Shown in pieces: positions 1 to 11,554 of a DNA stretch of 64,000 bases. Source of the stretch: Morinoia aosen (lineage: Eukaryota > Arthropoda > Malacostraca > Amphipoda > Talitridae); the NCBI GenBank assembly GCA_030386875.1, contig CM059560.1, forward strand, positions 45,240,757-45,304,756. Reading direction: 5' to 3'. Within the stretch, counting starts at the first letter, position 1; each line of letters starts with the position of its first letter. A program made the position numbers and the translations under genes. The notes beneath the pieces are model-generated. The model saw nothing but the letters and a program-made list of their open reading frames with translations, had not been told where the DNA came from and made no database searches.

Positions 1-32
1 GCTGTAGAGATACCTTCTGTACTCCTTTGTGC
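1..32 (+). repeat. Type A monomer (reference copy)
   Basis: This is the commonest monomer. It reads GCTGTAGAGATACC at positions 1-14, TTCTGTACTCC at 15-25 and TTTGTGC at 26-32. A second form (A') ends TTTGTAC. It contains one GTAC site. The A-to-A junction makes GCGC with one CpG. The plus strand has a TAG inside CTGTAG; the minus strand has no stop in any of its three frames. Most point variants in the window are single substitutions in this type. Confidence 0.97.
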
Positions 33-192
33 GCTGTAGAGATACCTTCTGTACTTCTTTGTACGCTGTAGAGATACCTTCTGTACTCCTTTGTGCGCTG
101 TAGAGATACCTTCTGTACTCCTTTGTGCGCTGTAGAGATACCTTCTGTACTCCTTTGAGCGCTATAGAGATACCTTATGTACTCCTTTGTGC

Positions 193-224
193 GCTGTAGA
201 GATACCTCGTGTACTCCTTTGTAC
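193..224 (+). repeat. Type B monomer (reference copy)
   Basis: It has the type A head GCTGTAGAGATACC, then CTCGTGTACTCC-like sequence in place of CTTCTGTACTCC, and usually a GTAC tail. It differs from A at two or three bases around positions 14-18 plus the tail, and gains an extra CpG in CTCG. It is normally the last monomer of a higher-order unit, directly before type C (for example at 353, 577 and 8191). In places, including this copy, it is followed by a type A monomer instead. Confidence 0.93.
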
Positions 225-384
225 GCTGTAGAGATACCTTCTGTACTCCTTTGTGCGCTGTAGAGATACCTTCTGTACTCCTTTGTGCGCTGTAGAGATA
301 CCTTCTGTACTCCTTTGAGCGCTATAGAGATACCTTCTGTACTCCTTTGTGCGCTGTAGAGATACCTCGTGTACTCCTTTGTAC

Positions 385-416
385 GTTCTAGAGATATTTC
401 CTGTACTCCTTTGTGC
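385..416 (+). repeat. Type C monomer (reference copy), unit-boundary monomer
   Basis: It reads GTTCTAGAGATATTTCC, then TGTACTCC and TTTGTGC. It differs from A at about six positions in the first 17 bases and carries the palindrome TCTAGA, an XbaI-type site absent from A and B. The preceding tail is normally GTAC, giving TGTACGTTCTAGA at the junction. On the minus strand this monomer holds the only stop codon (TAG in CTCTAGAAC) of any common monomer type, so it sets where minus-strand reading frames end. I counted 46 copies in the first 10 kb. Confidence 0.95.
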
Positions 417-1536
417 GCTGTAGAGATACCTTCTGTACTCCTTTGTGCGCTGTAGAGATACCTTCTGTACTCTTTTGTGCGCTGTAGAGATACCTTTTGT
501 ACTCCTTCGTGCGCTGTAGAGATACCTTTTGTACTCTTTTGTGCGCTGTAGAGATACCTTCTGTACTCCTTTGTACGCTGTAGAGATACCTCGTGTACTC
601 CTTTGTACGTTCTAGAGATATTTCCTGTACTCCTTTGTGCGCTGTAGAGATACCTTCTGTTTTCCTTTGTGCGCTGTAGAGATACCTTCTGTACTCCTTT
701 GTGCGCTGTAGAGATACCTTCTGTACTCCTTTGTGCGCTGTTGAGATACCTTCTGTACTCCTTTGTACGCTGTAGAGATACCTCGTGTACTCCTTTGTAC
801 GTTCTAGAGATATTTCCTGTTCTCCTTTGTGCGCTGTAGAGATACCTTCTGTTCTCCTTTGTGCGCTGTAGAGATACCTTCTGTACTCCTTTGTGCGCTG
901 TAGAGATACCTTCTGTACTCCTTTGTGCGCTGTAGAGATACCTTCTGTACTTCTTTGTGCGCTGTAGAGATACCTTCTGTACTCCTTTGTGCGCTGTAGA
1001 GATACCTCGTGTACTCCTTTGTACGCTGTAGAGATACCTTCTGTACTCCTTTGTGCGCTGTAGAGATACCTTCTGTACTCCTTTGTGCGCTGTAGAGATA
1101 CCTTCTGTACTCCTTTGTGCGCTGTAGAGATACCTTCTGTACTCCTTTGTGCGCTGTAGAGATACTTTCTGTACTCCTTTGTGCGCTGTAGAGATACCTT
1201 CTGTACTCCTTTGTGCGCTGTAGAGATACCTTCTGTACTCCTTTGTGCGCTGTAGAGATACCTTCTGTACTCCTTTGTACGCTGTAGAGATACCTCGTGT
1301 ACTCCTTTGTACGTTCTAGAGATATTTCCTGTTTTCCTTTGTGCGCTGTAGAGATACCTTCTGTACTCCTTTGTGCGCTGTAAAGATACCTTCTGATCTC
1401 CTTTGTGCGCTGTAGAGATACCTTCTGTACTCCTTTGTGCGCTGTAGAGATACCTTCTGTACTCCTTTGTACGCTGTAGAGATACCTTCTGTACTCCTTT
1501 GTACGCTGTAGAGATACCTCGTGTACTCCTTTGTAC

Positions 1537-1567
1537 GTTCTAGAGATATTTCCTGTACTGTTTGGGC
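1537..1567 (+). repeat. 31-bp type C monomer (1-bp deletion)
   Basis: The end reads TACTGTTTGGGC instead of TACTCCTTTGTGC, one base short with nearby substitutions. The next monomer starts at 1568 and the phase of everything downstream shifts by -1. Confidence 0.9.
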
Positions 1568-2975
1568 GCTGTAGAGATACCTTCTGTACTCCTTTGTGCG
1601 CTGTAGAGATACCTTGTGTACTTCTTTGTGCGCTGTAGAGATACCTTCTGTACTCCTTTGTGCGCTGTAGAGATACCTTCTGTACTCCTTTGTGCGCTGT
1701 AGAGATACCTTCTGTACTCCTTTGTGCGCTGTAGAGATACCTTCTGTACTCCTTTGTGCGCTGTAGAGATACCTTCTGTACTCCTTTGTTCGCTGTAGAG
1801 ATATTTCCTGTACTCCTTTGTGCGCTGTAGAGATACCTCGTGTACTCCTTTGTACGTTCTAGAGATATTTCCTGTACTCCTTTGTGCGCTATAGAGATAC
1901 CTTCTGTACTCCTTTGTGCGCTGTAGAGATACCTTCTGTACTCCTTTGTGCGCTGTAGAGATACCTTCTGTTCTCCTTTGTGCGCTGTAGAGATACCTTC
2001 TGTACTCCTTTGTGCGCTGTAGAGATACCTTCTGTACTCCTTTGTGCGCTGTAGAGATACCTTCTGTACTCCTTTGTGCGCTGTAGAGATACCTCGTGTA
2101 CTCCTTTGTACGTTCTAGAGATATTTCCTGTACTCCTTTGTGCGCTTTAGAGATACCTTCTGTACTCCTTTGTGCGCTGTAGGGATACCTTCTGTACTCC
2201 TTTGTACGCTGTAGAGATACCTCGTGTACTCCTTTGTACGTTCTAGAGATATTTCCTGTACTCCTTTGTGCGCTGTAGAGATACCTTCTGTACTCCTTTG
2301 TGCGCTGTAGAGATACCTTCTGTACTCCTTTGTGCGCTGTAGAGATACCTTCTGTACTCCTTTGTACGCTGTAGAGATACCTCGTGTACTCCTTTGTACG
2401 TTCTAGAGATATTTCCTGTACTCCTTTGTTGCTTGTAGAGATACCTTCTGTACTCCTTTGTGCGCTGTAGAGATACCTTCTGTACTCCTTTGTGCGCTGT
2501 AGAGATACCTTCTGTACTCCTTTATACGTTCTAGAGATATTTCCTGTACTCCTTTGTGCGCTGTAGAGATACCTTCTGTACTCCTTTGTACGCTGTAGAG
2601 ATACCTCGTGTACTCCTTTGTACGTTCTAGAGATATTTCCTGTACTCCTTTGTGCGCTGTAGAGATACCTCGTGTACTCCTTTGTACGTTCTTGAGATAT
2701 TTCCTGTACTCCTTTGTGCGCTGTAGAGATACCTTCTGTACTCCTTTGTGCGCTGTAGAGATACCTTATGTACTCCTTTGTGCGCTGTAGAGATACCTTC
2801 TGTACTCCTTTGTACGCTGTAGAGATACCTCGTGTACTCCTTTGTACGTTCTAGAGATATTTCCTGTACTCCTTTGTGCGCTGTAGAGATACCTTCTGTA
2901 CTCCTTTGTGCGCTGTAGAGATACCTTCTGTACTCCTTTGTGCGCTGTAGAAATACCTTCTGTACTCCTTTGTGC

Positions 2976-3006
2976 GCTGTAGAGATACCTTCTGCATCCT
3001 TTGTAC
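2976..3006 (+). repeat. 31-bp monomer (1-bp deletion)
   Basis: It reads CTGCATCCTTTGTAC where CTGTACTCC is usual. The next monomer starts at 3007 with a TAGCGATACC variant of type B. Confidence 0.9.
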
Positions 3007-6000
3007 GCTGTAGCGATACCTCGTGTACTCCTTTGTACGTTCTAGAGATATTTCCTGTACTCCTTTGTGCGCTGTAGAGATACCTTCTGTACTCCTTTGT
3101 GCGCTGTAGAGATACCTTCTGTACTCCTTTGTGCGCTGTAGAGATACCTTCTGTACTCCTTTGTGCGCTGTAGAGATACCTTCTGTACTCCTTTGTGCGC
3201 TGTAGAGATACCTTCTGTACTCCTTTGTACGCTGTAGAGATACCTCGTGTACTCCTTTGTACGTTCTAGAGATATTTCCTGTACTCCTTTGTGCGCTGTA
3301 GAGATACCTTCTGTACTCCTTTGTGCGCTGTAGAGATACCTTCTGTACTCCTTTGTGCGCTGTAGAGATACCTTCTGTACTCCTTTGTGCGCTGTAGAGA
3401 TACCTTCTGTACTCCTTTGTACGCTGTAGAGATATTTCCTGTACTCCTTTGTGCGCTGTAGAGATACCTCGTGTACTCCTTTGTACGTTCTAGAGATATT
3501 TCCTGTACTCCTTTGTGCGCTGTAGAGATACCTTCTGTACTCCTTTGTGCGCTGTAGAGATACCTTCTGTACTCCTTTGTGCGCTGTAGAGATACCTTCT
3601 GTACTCCTTTGTGCGCTGTAGAGATACCCTCTGTACTCCTTTGTGCGCTGTAGAGATACCTTCTGTACTCCTTTGTGCGCTGTAGAGATACCTTCTGTAC
3701 TCCTTTGTGCGCTGTAGAGATACCTCGTGTACTCGTTTGTACGTTCTAGAGATATTTCCTGTACTCCTTTGTGCGCTGTAGAGATACCTTCTGTACTCCT
3801 TTGTGCGCTGTAGAGATACCTTCTGTACTCCTTTGTGCGCTGTAGAGATACCTTCTGTACTCCTTTGTGCGCTGTAGAGATACCTTCTGTACTCCTTTGT
3901 ACGCTGTAGAGATACCTCGTGTACTCCTTTGTACGTTCTAGAGATATTTCCTGTACTCCTTTGTGCGCTGTAGAGATACCTTCTGTACTCCTTTGTGCGC
4001 TGTAGAGATACCTTCTGTACTCCTTTGTGCGCTGTAGAGATACCTTCTGTACTCCTTTGTACGCTGTAGAGATACCTCGTGTACTCCTTTGTACGTTCTA
4101 GAGATATTTCCTGTACTCCTTTGTGCGCTGTAGAGATACCTTCTGTACTCCTTTGTGCGCTGTAGAGATACCTTCTGTACTCCTTTGTGCGCTGTAGAGA
4201 TACCTTCTGTACTCCTTTGTGCGCTGTAGAGATACCTTCTGTACTCCTTTGTGCGCTGTAAAGATACCTCGTGTACTCCTCTGTACGTTCTAGAGATAAT
4301 TCCTGTACTCCTTTGTGCGCTGTAGAGATACCTTCTGTACTCCTTTGTGCGCTGTAGAGATACCTTCTGTACTCCTTTGTACGCTGTAGAGATACCTCGT
4401 GTACTCCTTTGTACGTTCTAGAGATATTTCCTGTACTCCTTTGTGCGCTGTAGAGATACCTTCTGTACTTCTTTGTGCGCTGTAGAGATACCTTCTGTAC
4501 TCCTTTGTACGCTGTGGAGATACCTTCTGTACTCCTTTGTACCCTGTAGAGATACCTCGTGTACTCCTTTGTACGTTCTAGAGATATTTCCTGTACTCCT
4601 TCGTGCGCTGTAGAGATACCATCTGTACTCCTTTGTACGCTGTGGAGATACCTTCTGTACTCCTTTGTACGCTGTAGAGATACCTCGTGTACTCCTTTGT
4701 ACGTTCTAGAGATATTTCCTGTACTCCTTTGTGCGCTGTAGAGATACCTTCTGAACTCCTTTGTGCGCTGTAGAGATACCTTCTCTACTCCTTTGTGCGC
4801 TGTAGAGATACCTTCTGTACTCCTTTGTGCGCTGTAGAGATACCTTCTGTACTCCTTTGTACGCTGTAGAGATACCTCGTGTACTCCTTTGTACGTTCTA
4901 GAGATATTTCCTGTACTCCTTTGTGCGCTGTAGAGATACCTTCTGTACTCCTTTGTGCGCTGTAGAGATACCTTCTGTACTCCTTTGTGCGCTGAAGAGA
5001 TACCTTCTGTACTCCTTTGTGCGCTGTAGAGATACCTTCTGTACTCCTTTGTGCGCTGTAGAGATACCTTCTGTACTCCTTTGTACGCTGTAGAGATACC
5101 TCGTGTACTCCTTTGTACGTTCTAGAGATATTTCCTGTACTCCTTTGTGCGCTGTAGAGATACCTTCTGTACTCCTTTGTGCGCTGTAGAGATACCTTCT
5201 GTACTCCTTTGTGTGCTGTAGAGATACCTTCTGTACTCCTTTGTACGCTGTAGAGATACCTTCTGTACTCCTTTGTGCTCTGTAGAGATACCTTCTTTAA
5301 TCCTTTGTACGCTGTAGAGATACCTCGTGTACTCCTTTGTACGTTCCAGAGATATTTCCTGTACTCCTTTGTGCGCTGTAGAGATACCTTCTGTACTCCT
5401 TTGTGCGCTGTAGAGATACCTTCTGTACTACTTTGTGCGCTGTAGAGATACCTTCTGTACTCCTTTGTGCGCTGTAGAGATACCTCGTGTACTCCTTTGT
5501 ACGCTGTAGAGATACCTTCTGTACTCCTTTGTGCGCTGTAGAGATACCTTCTGTACTCCTTTGTGCGCTGTAGAGATACCTTCTGTACTCCTTTGTGCGC
5601 TGTAGAGATACCTTCTGTACTCCTTTGTGCGCTGTAGAGATACCTTCTGTACTCCTTTGTGCGCTGTAGAGATACCTTCTGTACTCCTTTGTGCGCTGTA
5701 GAGATACCTTCTGTACTCCTTTGTGCGCTGTAGAGATACCTTCTGTACTCCTTTGTACGCTGTAGAGATACCTCGTGTACTCCTTTGTACGTTCTAGAGA
5801 TATTTCCTGTACTCCTTTGTGCGCTGTAGAGATACCTTCTGTACTCCTTTGTGCGCTGTAGAGATACCTTCTGTACTCCTTTGTGCGCTGTAGAGATACC
5901 TTCTGTACTCCTTTGTGCGCTGTAGAGATACCTTCTGTACTCCTTTGTGCGCTGTAGAGATACCTTCTGTACTCCTTTGTACGCTGTAGAGATACCTCGT

Positions 6001-6302
6001 GTACTCCTTTGTACGTTCTAGAGATATTTCCTGTACTCCTTTGTGCGCTGTAGAGATACCCTCTGTACTCCTTTGTGCGCTGTAGAGATACCTTCTGTAC
6101 TCCTTTGTGCGCTGTAGAGATACCTTCTGTACTCCTTTGTGCGCTGTAGAGATACCTTCTGTACTCCTTTGTGCGCTGTAGAGATACCTTCTGTACTCCT
6201 TTGTGCGCTGTAGAGATACCTTCTGTACTCCTTTGTGCGCTGTAGAGATACCTCGTGTACTCCTTTGTACGTTCTAGAGATATTTCCTGTACTCCTTTGT
6301 GC

Positions 6303-7650
6303 GCTGTAGAGATACCTTCTGTACTCCTTTGTGCGCTGTAGAGATACCTTCTGTACTCCTTTGTGCGCTGTAGAGATACCTCGTGTACTCCTTTGTACGT
6401 TCTAGAGATATTTCCTGTACTCCTTTGTGCGCTGTAGAGATACCTTCTGTACTCCTTTGTGCGCTGTAGAGATACCTTCTGTACTCCTTTTTACGCTGTA
6501 GAGATACCTCGTGTACTACTTTGTACGTTCTAGAGATATTTCCTGTACTCCTTTGTGCGCTGTAGAGATACCTTCTGTACTCCTTTGTGCGCTGTAGAGA
6601 TACCTTCTGTACTCCTTTGTGCGCTGTAGAGATACCTTCTGTACTCCTTTGTGCGCTGTAGAGATACCTTCTGTACTCCTTTGTACGTTCTAGAGATATT
6701 TCCTGTACTCCTTTGTGCGCTGTAGAGATACCTTCTGTACTCCTTTGTACGCTGTAGAGATACCTCGTGTACTCCTTTGTACGTTCTGTTGATATTTCCT
6801 GTACTCCTTTGTGCGCTGTAGAGATTTCTTCTGTACTCCTTTGTGCGCTGTAGAGATACCTTCTGTACTCCTTTGTGCGCTGTAGAGATACCTTCTGTAC
6901 TCCTTTGTACGCTGTAGAGATACCTCGTGTACTCCTTTGTACGTTCTAGAGATATTTCCTGTACACCTTTGTGCGCTGTAGAGATACCTTCTGTATTCCT
7001 TTGTGCGCTGTAGAGATACCTTCTGTACTCCTTTGTGCGCTGTAGAGATACCTTCTGTACTCCTTTGTACGCTGTAGAGATACCTTCCGTACTCCTTTGT
7101 GCGCTGTAGAGATACCTTCTGTACTCCTTTGTACGCTGTAGAGATACCTCGTGTACTCCTTTGTACGTTCTAGAGATATTTCCTGTACTCCTTTGTGCGC
7201 TGTAGAGATACCTTCTGTACTCCTTTGTGCGCTGTAGAGATACCGACTGTACTCCTTTGTGCGCTGTAGAGATACCTTCTGTACTCCTTTGTTCGCTGTA
7301 GAGATACGTTCTGTACTCCTTTGTGCGCTGTAGAGATACCTTCTGTACTCCTTTGTACGCTGTAGAGATACCTCGTGTACTCCTTTGTACGTTCTAGAGA
7401 TATTTCCTGTACTCCTTTGTGCGCTGTAGAGATACCTTCTGTACTCCTTTGTGCGCTGTAGAGATACCTTCTGTACTCCTTTGTGCGCTGTAGAGATACC
7501 TTCTGTACTCCTTTGTACGCTGTAGAGATACCTTCTGTACTCCTTTGTGCGCTGTAGAGATACCTTCTGTACTCCTTTGTACGCTGTAGAGATTCCTCGT
7601 TTACTCCTTTGTACGTTCTAGAGATATTTCCTGTACTCCTTTGTGCGCTG
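6303..7650 (+). repeat. Segmental block, copy 1 of a 3904-bp-offset pair
   Basis: The order of C monomers at 6399, 6527, 6687, 6783, 6943, 7167, 7391 and 7615 is reproduced at 10303-11519 with a constant offset of 3904 bp (122 monomers). Private variants are shared: CTTTTTACG and ACTACTTTG before 6527, a GTTCTGTTGATATTTCC type C at 6783 followed by GATTTCTTC, and GATTCCTCGTTTACTCC before 7615. A few substitutions separate the copies, such as ACCGACTGT near 7243 here only. Confidence 0.85.
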
Positions 7651-7998
7651 TAGAGATACCTTCTGTACTCCTGTGTGCGCTGTAGAGATACCTTCTGTAC
7701 TCCTTTGTGCGCTGTAGAGATACCTTCTGTACTCCTTTGTACGCTGTAGAGATACCTCGTGTACTCCTTTGTACGTTCTAGAGATATTTCTTGTACTCCT
7801 TTGTGCGCTGTAGAGATACCTTCTGTACTCCTTTGTGCGCTGTAGAGATACCTTCTGTGCTCCTTTGTGCGCTGTAGAGATACCTTCTGTACTTCTTTGT
7901 ACGCTGTAGAGATACCATCTGTACTACTTTGTGCGCTGTAGAGACACCTTCTGTACTCCTTTGTACGCTGAAGAGATACCTCGTGTACTCCTTTGTAC

Positions 7999-8446
7999 GT
8001 TCTAGAGATATTTCCTGTACTCCTTTGTGCGCTGTAGAGATACCTTCTGTACTCCTTTGTGCGTTGTAGAGATACCTTCTGTACTCCTTTGTGCGCTGTA
8101 GAGATACCTTCTGTACTCCTTTGTACGCTGTAGAGATACCTTCTGTACTCCTTTGTGCGCTGTAGAGATACCTTCTATACTCCTTTGTACGCTGTAGAGA
8201 TACCTCGTGTACTCCTTTGTACGTTCTAGAGATATTTCCTGTACTCCTTTGTGCGCTGTAGAGATACCTTCTGTACTCATTTGTGCGCTGTAGAGATACC
8301 TTCTGTACTCCTTTGTGCGCTGTAGAGATACCTTCTGTACTCCTTTGTACGCTGTAGAGATACCTTCTGTACTCCTTTGTGCGGTGTAGAGATACCTTCT
8401 GTACTCTTTTGTACGCCGTAGAGATACCTCGTGTACTCCTTTGTAC
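7999..8446 (+). repeat. Two consecutive canonical 7-monomer higher-order units (224 bp each)
   Basis: C monomers start at 7999, 8223 and 8447, exactly 224 bp apart. The first unit reads C (7999), A (8031), A (8063, with a GTTGTAG head variant), A' with GTAC tail (8095), A (8127), A' (8159), B (8191). The second has the same order. This C-A-A-A'-A-A'-B pattern is the most frequent arrangement in the window; shorter and longer versions add or drop A monomers in the middle. Confidence 0.88.
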
Positions 8447-9846
8447 GTTCTAGAGATATTTCCTGTACTCCTTCGTGCGCTGTAGAGATACCTTCTGTAC
8501 TCCTTTGTGCGCTGTAGAGATACCTTCTGTACTCCTTTGTGCGCTGTAGAGATACCTTCTGTACTCCTTTGTGCGCTGTAAAGATACCTTCTGTACTCCT
8601 TTGTGCGCTGTAGAGATACCTTCTGTACTCCTTTGTGCGCTGTAGAGATACTTCGTGTACTCCTTTGTACGCTGTAGAGATATCTTCTGTACTCCTTTGT
8701 ACGCTGTAGAGATACCTCGTGTACTCCTTTGTGCGCTGTAGAGATACCTTCTGTACTCCTTTGTACGCTGTAGAGATACCTCGTGTACTCCTCTGTACGT
8801 TCTAGAGATATTTCCTGTACTCCTTTGTGCGCTGTAGAGATACCTTCTGTACTCCCTTGTGCGCTGTAGAGATACCTTCTGTACTCCTTTGTGCGCTGTA
8901 GAGATACCTTCTGTACTCCTTTGTGCGCTGTAGAGATACCTTCTGTACTCCTTTGTGCGCTGTAGAGATACCTTCTGTACTCCTTTGTGCGCTGTAGAGA
9001 TACCTTCTGTACTCCTTTGTGCGCTGTAGAGATACCTCGTGTACTCCTTTGTACGCTGTAGAGATACCTTCTGTACTCCTTTGTGCGCTGTAGAGATACC
9101 TTCTGTACTCCTTTGTGCGCTGTAGGGATACCTTCTGTACTCCTTTGTGCGCTGTAGAGATACCTCGTGTACTCCTTTGTACGTTCTAGAGATATTTCCT
9201 GTACTCCTTTGTGCGCTGTAGAGATACCTTCTGTACTCCTTTGTGTGCTGTAGAGATACCTTCTGTACTCCTTTGTGCGCTGTAGAGATACCTTTTGTAC
9301 TCCTTCGTGCGCTGTAGAGATACCTTTTGTACTCCTTTGTGCGCTGTAGAGATACCTTCTGTACTCCTTTGTACGCTGTAGAGATACCTCGTGTACTCCT
9401 TTGTACGTTCTAGAAATATTTCCTCTACTCCTTTGTGCGCTGTAGAGATACCTTCTGTACTCCTTTGTGCGCTGTAGAGATACCTTCTGTACTCCTTTGT
9501 GCGCTGTAGAGATACCTTCTGTACTCCTTTGTGCGCTGTAGAGATACCTCGTGTACTCCTTTGTACGCTGTAGAGATACCTTCTGTACTCCATTGTGCGC
9601 TATAGAGATACCTTCTGTACTCCTTTGTGCGCTGTAGAGATACCTCGTGCACTCCTTTGTGCGCTGTAGAGATACCTTCTGTACTCCTTTGTGCGCTGTA
9701 GAGATACCTTCTGTACTCCTTTGTACGCTGTAGAGATACCTCCTGTACTCCTTTGTACGTTCTAGAGATATTTCCTGTAATCCTTTGTGCGCTGTAGAGA
9801 TACCTTCTGTTTTCCTTTGTGCGCTGTAGAGATACCTTCTGTACAC
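8002..9846 (-). other. 614-codon open frame in satellite, judged non-coding
   Basis: The translation has the same 32-residue period as the 31.7-kb frame. It begins at a GTG made by a private CTGTACACC variant and stops at the TAG of the C at 7999. It passes the C monomers at 8223, 8447, 8799, 9183, 9407 and 9759 because their distances from 7999 (7, 14, 25, 37, 44 and 55 monomers) are not multiples of three. Versions of 486 codons occur at 13314-14774 and 15426-16886, where the block was copied. Confidence 0.9.
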
Positions 9847-10206
9847 CTTTGTGCGCTGTAGAGATACCTTCTGTACTCCTTTGTGCGCTGTAGAGATACC
9901 TTCTGTACTCCTTTGTACGCTGTAGAGATACCTCGTGTACTCCTTTGTACGTTCTAGAGATATTTCCTGTTCTCCTTTGTGCGCTGTAGAGATACCTTCT
10001 GTACTCCTTTGTGCGCTGTAGAGATACCTTCTGTACTCCTTTGTGCGCTGTAGAGATACCTTCTGTACTCCTTTGTGCGCTGTGGAGATACCTTCTGTAC
10101 TCCTTTGTGCGCTGTAGAGATACCTTCTGTACTCCTTTGTGCGCTGTAGAGATACCTTCTGTACTCCTTTGTGCGCTGTAGAGATACCTCGTGTACTCCT
10201 TTGTAC

Positions 10207-11554
10207 GCTGTAGAGATACCTTCTGTACTCCTTTGTGCGCTGTAGAGATACCTTCTGTACTCCTTTGTGCGCTGTAGAGATACCTCGTGTACTCCTTTGT
10301 ACGTTCTAGAGATATTTCCTGTACTCCTTTGTGCGCTGTAGAGATACCTTCTGTACTCCTTTGTGCGCTGTAGAGATACCTTCTGTACTCCTTTTTACGC
10401 TGTAGAGATACCTCGTGTACTACTTTGTACGTTCTAGAGATATTTCCTGTTCTCCTTTGTGCGCTGTAGAGATACCTTCTGTACTCCTTTGTGCGCTGTA
10501 GAGATACCTTCTGTACTCCTTTGTGCGCTGTAGAGATACCTTCTGTACTCCTTTGTGCGCTGTAGAGATACCTTCTGTACTCCTTTGTACGTTCTAGAGA
10601 TATTTCCTGTACTCCTTTGTGCGCTGTAGAGATACCTTCTGTACTCCTTTGTACGCTGTAGAGATACCTCGTGTACTCCTTTGTACGTTCTGTTGATATT
10701 TCCTGTACTCCTTTGTGCGCTGTAGAGATTTCTTCTGTACTCCTTTGTGCGCTGTAGAGATACCTTCTGTACTCCTTTGTGCGCTGTAGAGATACCTTCT
10801 GTACTCCTTTGTACGCTGTAGAGATACCTCGTGTACTCCTTTGTACGTTCTAGAGATATTTCCTGTACACCTTTGTGCGCTGTAGAGATACCTTCTGTAC
10901 TCCTTTGTGCGCTGTAGAGATACCTTCTGTACTCCTTTGTGCGCTGTAGAGATACCTTCTGTACTCCTTTGTACGCTGTAGAGATACCTTCTGTACTCCT
11001 TTGTGCGCTGTAGAGATACCTTCTGTACTCCTTTGTACGCTGTAGAGATACCTCGTGTACTCCTTTGTACGTTCTAGAGATATTTCCTGTACTCCTTTGT
11101 GCGCTGTAGAGATACCTTCTGTACTCCTTTGTGCGCTGTAGAGATACCTTCTGTACTCCTTTGTGCGCTGTAGAGATACCTTCTGTACTCCTTTGTTCGC
11201 TGTAGAGATACGTTCTGTACTCCTTTGTGCGCTGTAGAGATACCTTCTGTACTCCTATGTACGCTGTAGAGATACCTCGTGTACTCCTTTGTACGTTCTA
11301 GAGATATTTCCTGTACTCCTTTGTGCGCTGTAGAGATACCTTCTGTACTCCTTTGTGCGCTGTAGAGATACCTTCTGTACTCCTTTGTGCGCTGTAGAGA
11401 TACCTTCTGTACTCCTTTGTACGCTGTAGAGATACCTTCTGTACTCCTTTGTGCGCTGTAGAGATACCTTCTGTACTCCTTTGTACGCTGTAGAGATTCC
11501 TCGTTTACTCCTTTGTACGTTCTAGAGATATTTCCTGTACTCCTTTGTGCGCTG
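10207..11554 (+). repeat. Segmental block, copy 2 of the 3904-bp-offset pair
   Basis: This is the partner of 6303-7650. It shares the GTTCTGTTGATATTTCC type C (10687), the GATTTCTTC monomer after it and the GATTCCTCGTTTACTCC type B before 11519. Differences include CTGTTCTCC after the C at 10431 and CTCCTATGTACG near 11255. Its right part is itself the first copy of the 1120-bp tandem pair. Confidence 0.84.

Larger units (their letters stand above)
1..6302 (+). repeat. Irregular higher-order region, left end of window
   Basis: C monomers occur at 385, 609, 801, 1313, 1537, 1856, 2112, 2240, 2400, 2528, 2624, 2688, 2848, 3039, 3263, 3487, 3743, 3935, 4095, 4287, 4415, 4575, 4703, 4895, 5119, 5343, 5791, 6015 and 6271. 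Spacing runs from 2 to 16 monomers. Two C-free gaps stand out, 801-1313 (16 monomers) and 5343-5791 (14 monomers). Between 2112 and 2848 the units are unusually short (2-5 monomers). I did not find long exact copies of this stretch elsewhere in the window. It contains no gene-like sequence. Confidence 0.85.
7775..9970 (+). repeat. Older relative of the 12.6-14.9 kb block
   Basis: The stretch from 7775 to about 8800 matches 12639-13663 at offset 4864 bp, and 9183-9970 matches 14111-14900 at offset 4928 bp, so the two versions differ by two monomers between 8800 and 9183. Shared marks are GCGTTG (8061 and 12925), GCGGTG (8381 and 13245), CTTCTTTGTACG and CTGTTTTCC. It covers the second-longest minus-strand reading frame, discussed separately. 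Confidence 0.8.

Noticed and set aside
2608-2790. Short plus-strand open frames of 60-88 codons (also 4559, 33724, 35216, 40846, 43438, 47981 and 58124)
   Set aside because: The plus strand has a TAG in every common monomer type, so these are chance runs where variants or frame cycling delay it. They are not independent of the satellite.
9407-9438. Heat-shock-element-like TTCTAGAA in mutated C monomers (9407, 14335, 16447)
   Set aside because: One G-to-A change makes an inverted TTC/GAA pair, but the third module is out of phase (ATT, not TTC). The three sites are copies of one mutation spread by block duplication.
8002-9846. Genes for a repetitive Arg/Lys/Ser-rich protein on the minus strand
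   Set aside because: The frames are read straight through satellite monomers. They start at private single-base variants, often GTG or TTG, and end at the next in-register C monomer. No domain or coding bias is visible.
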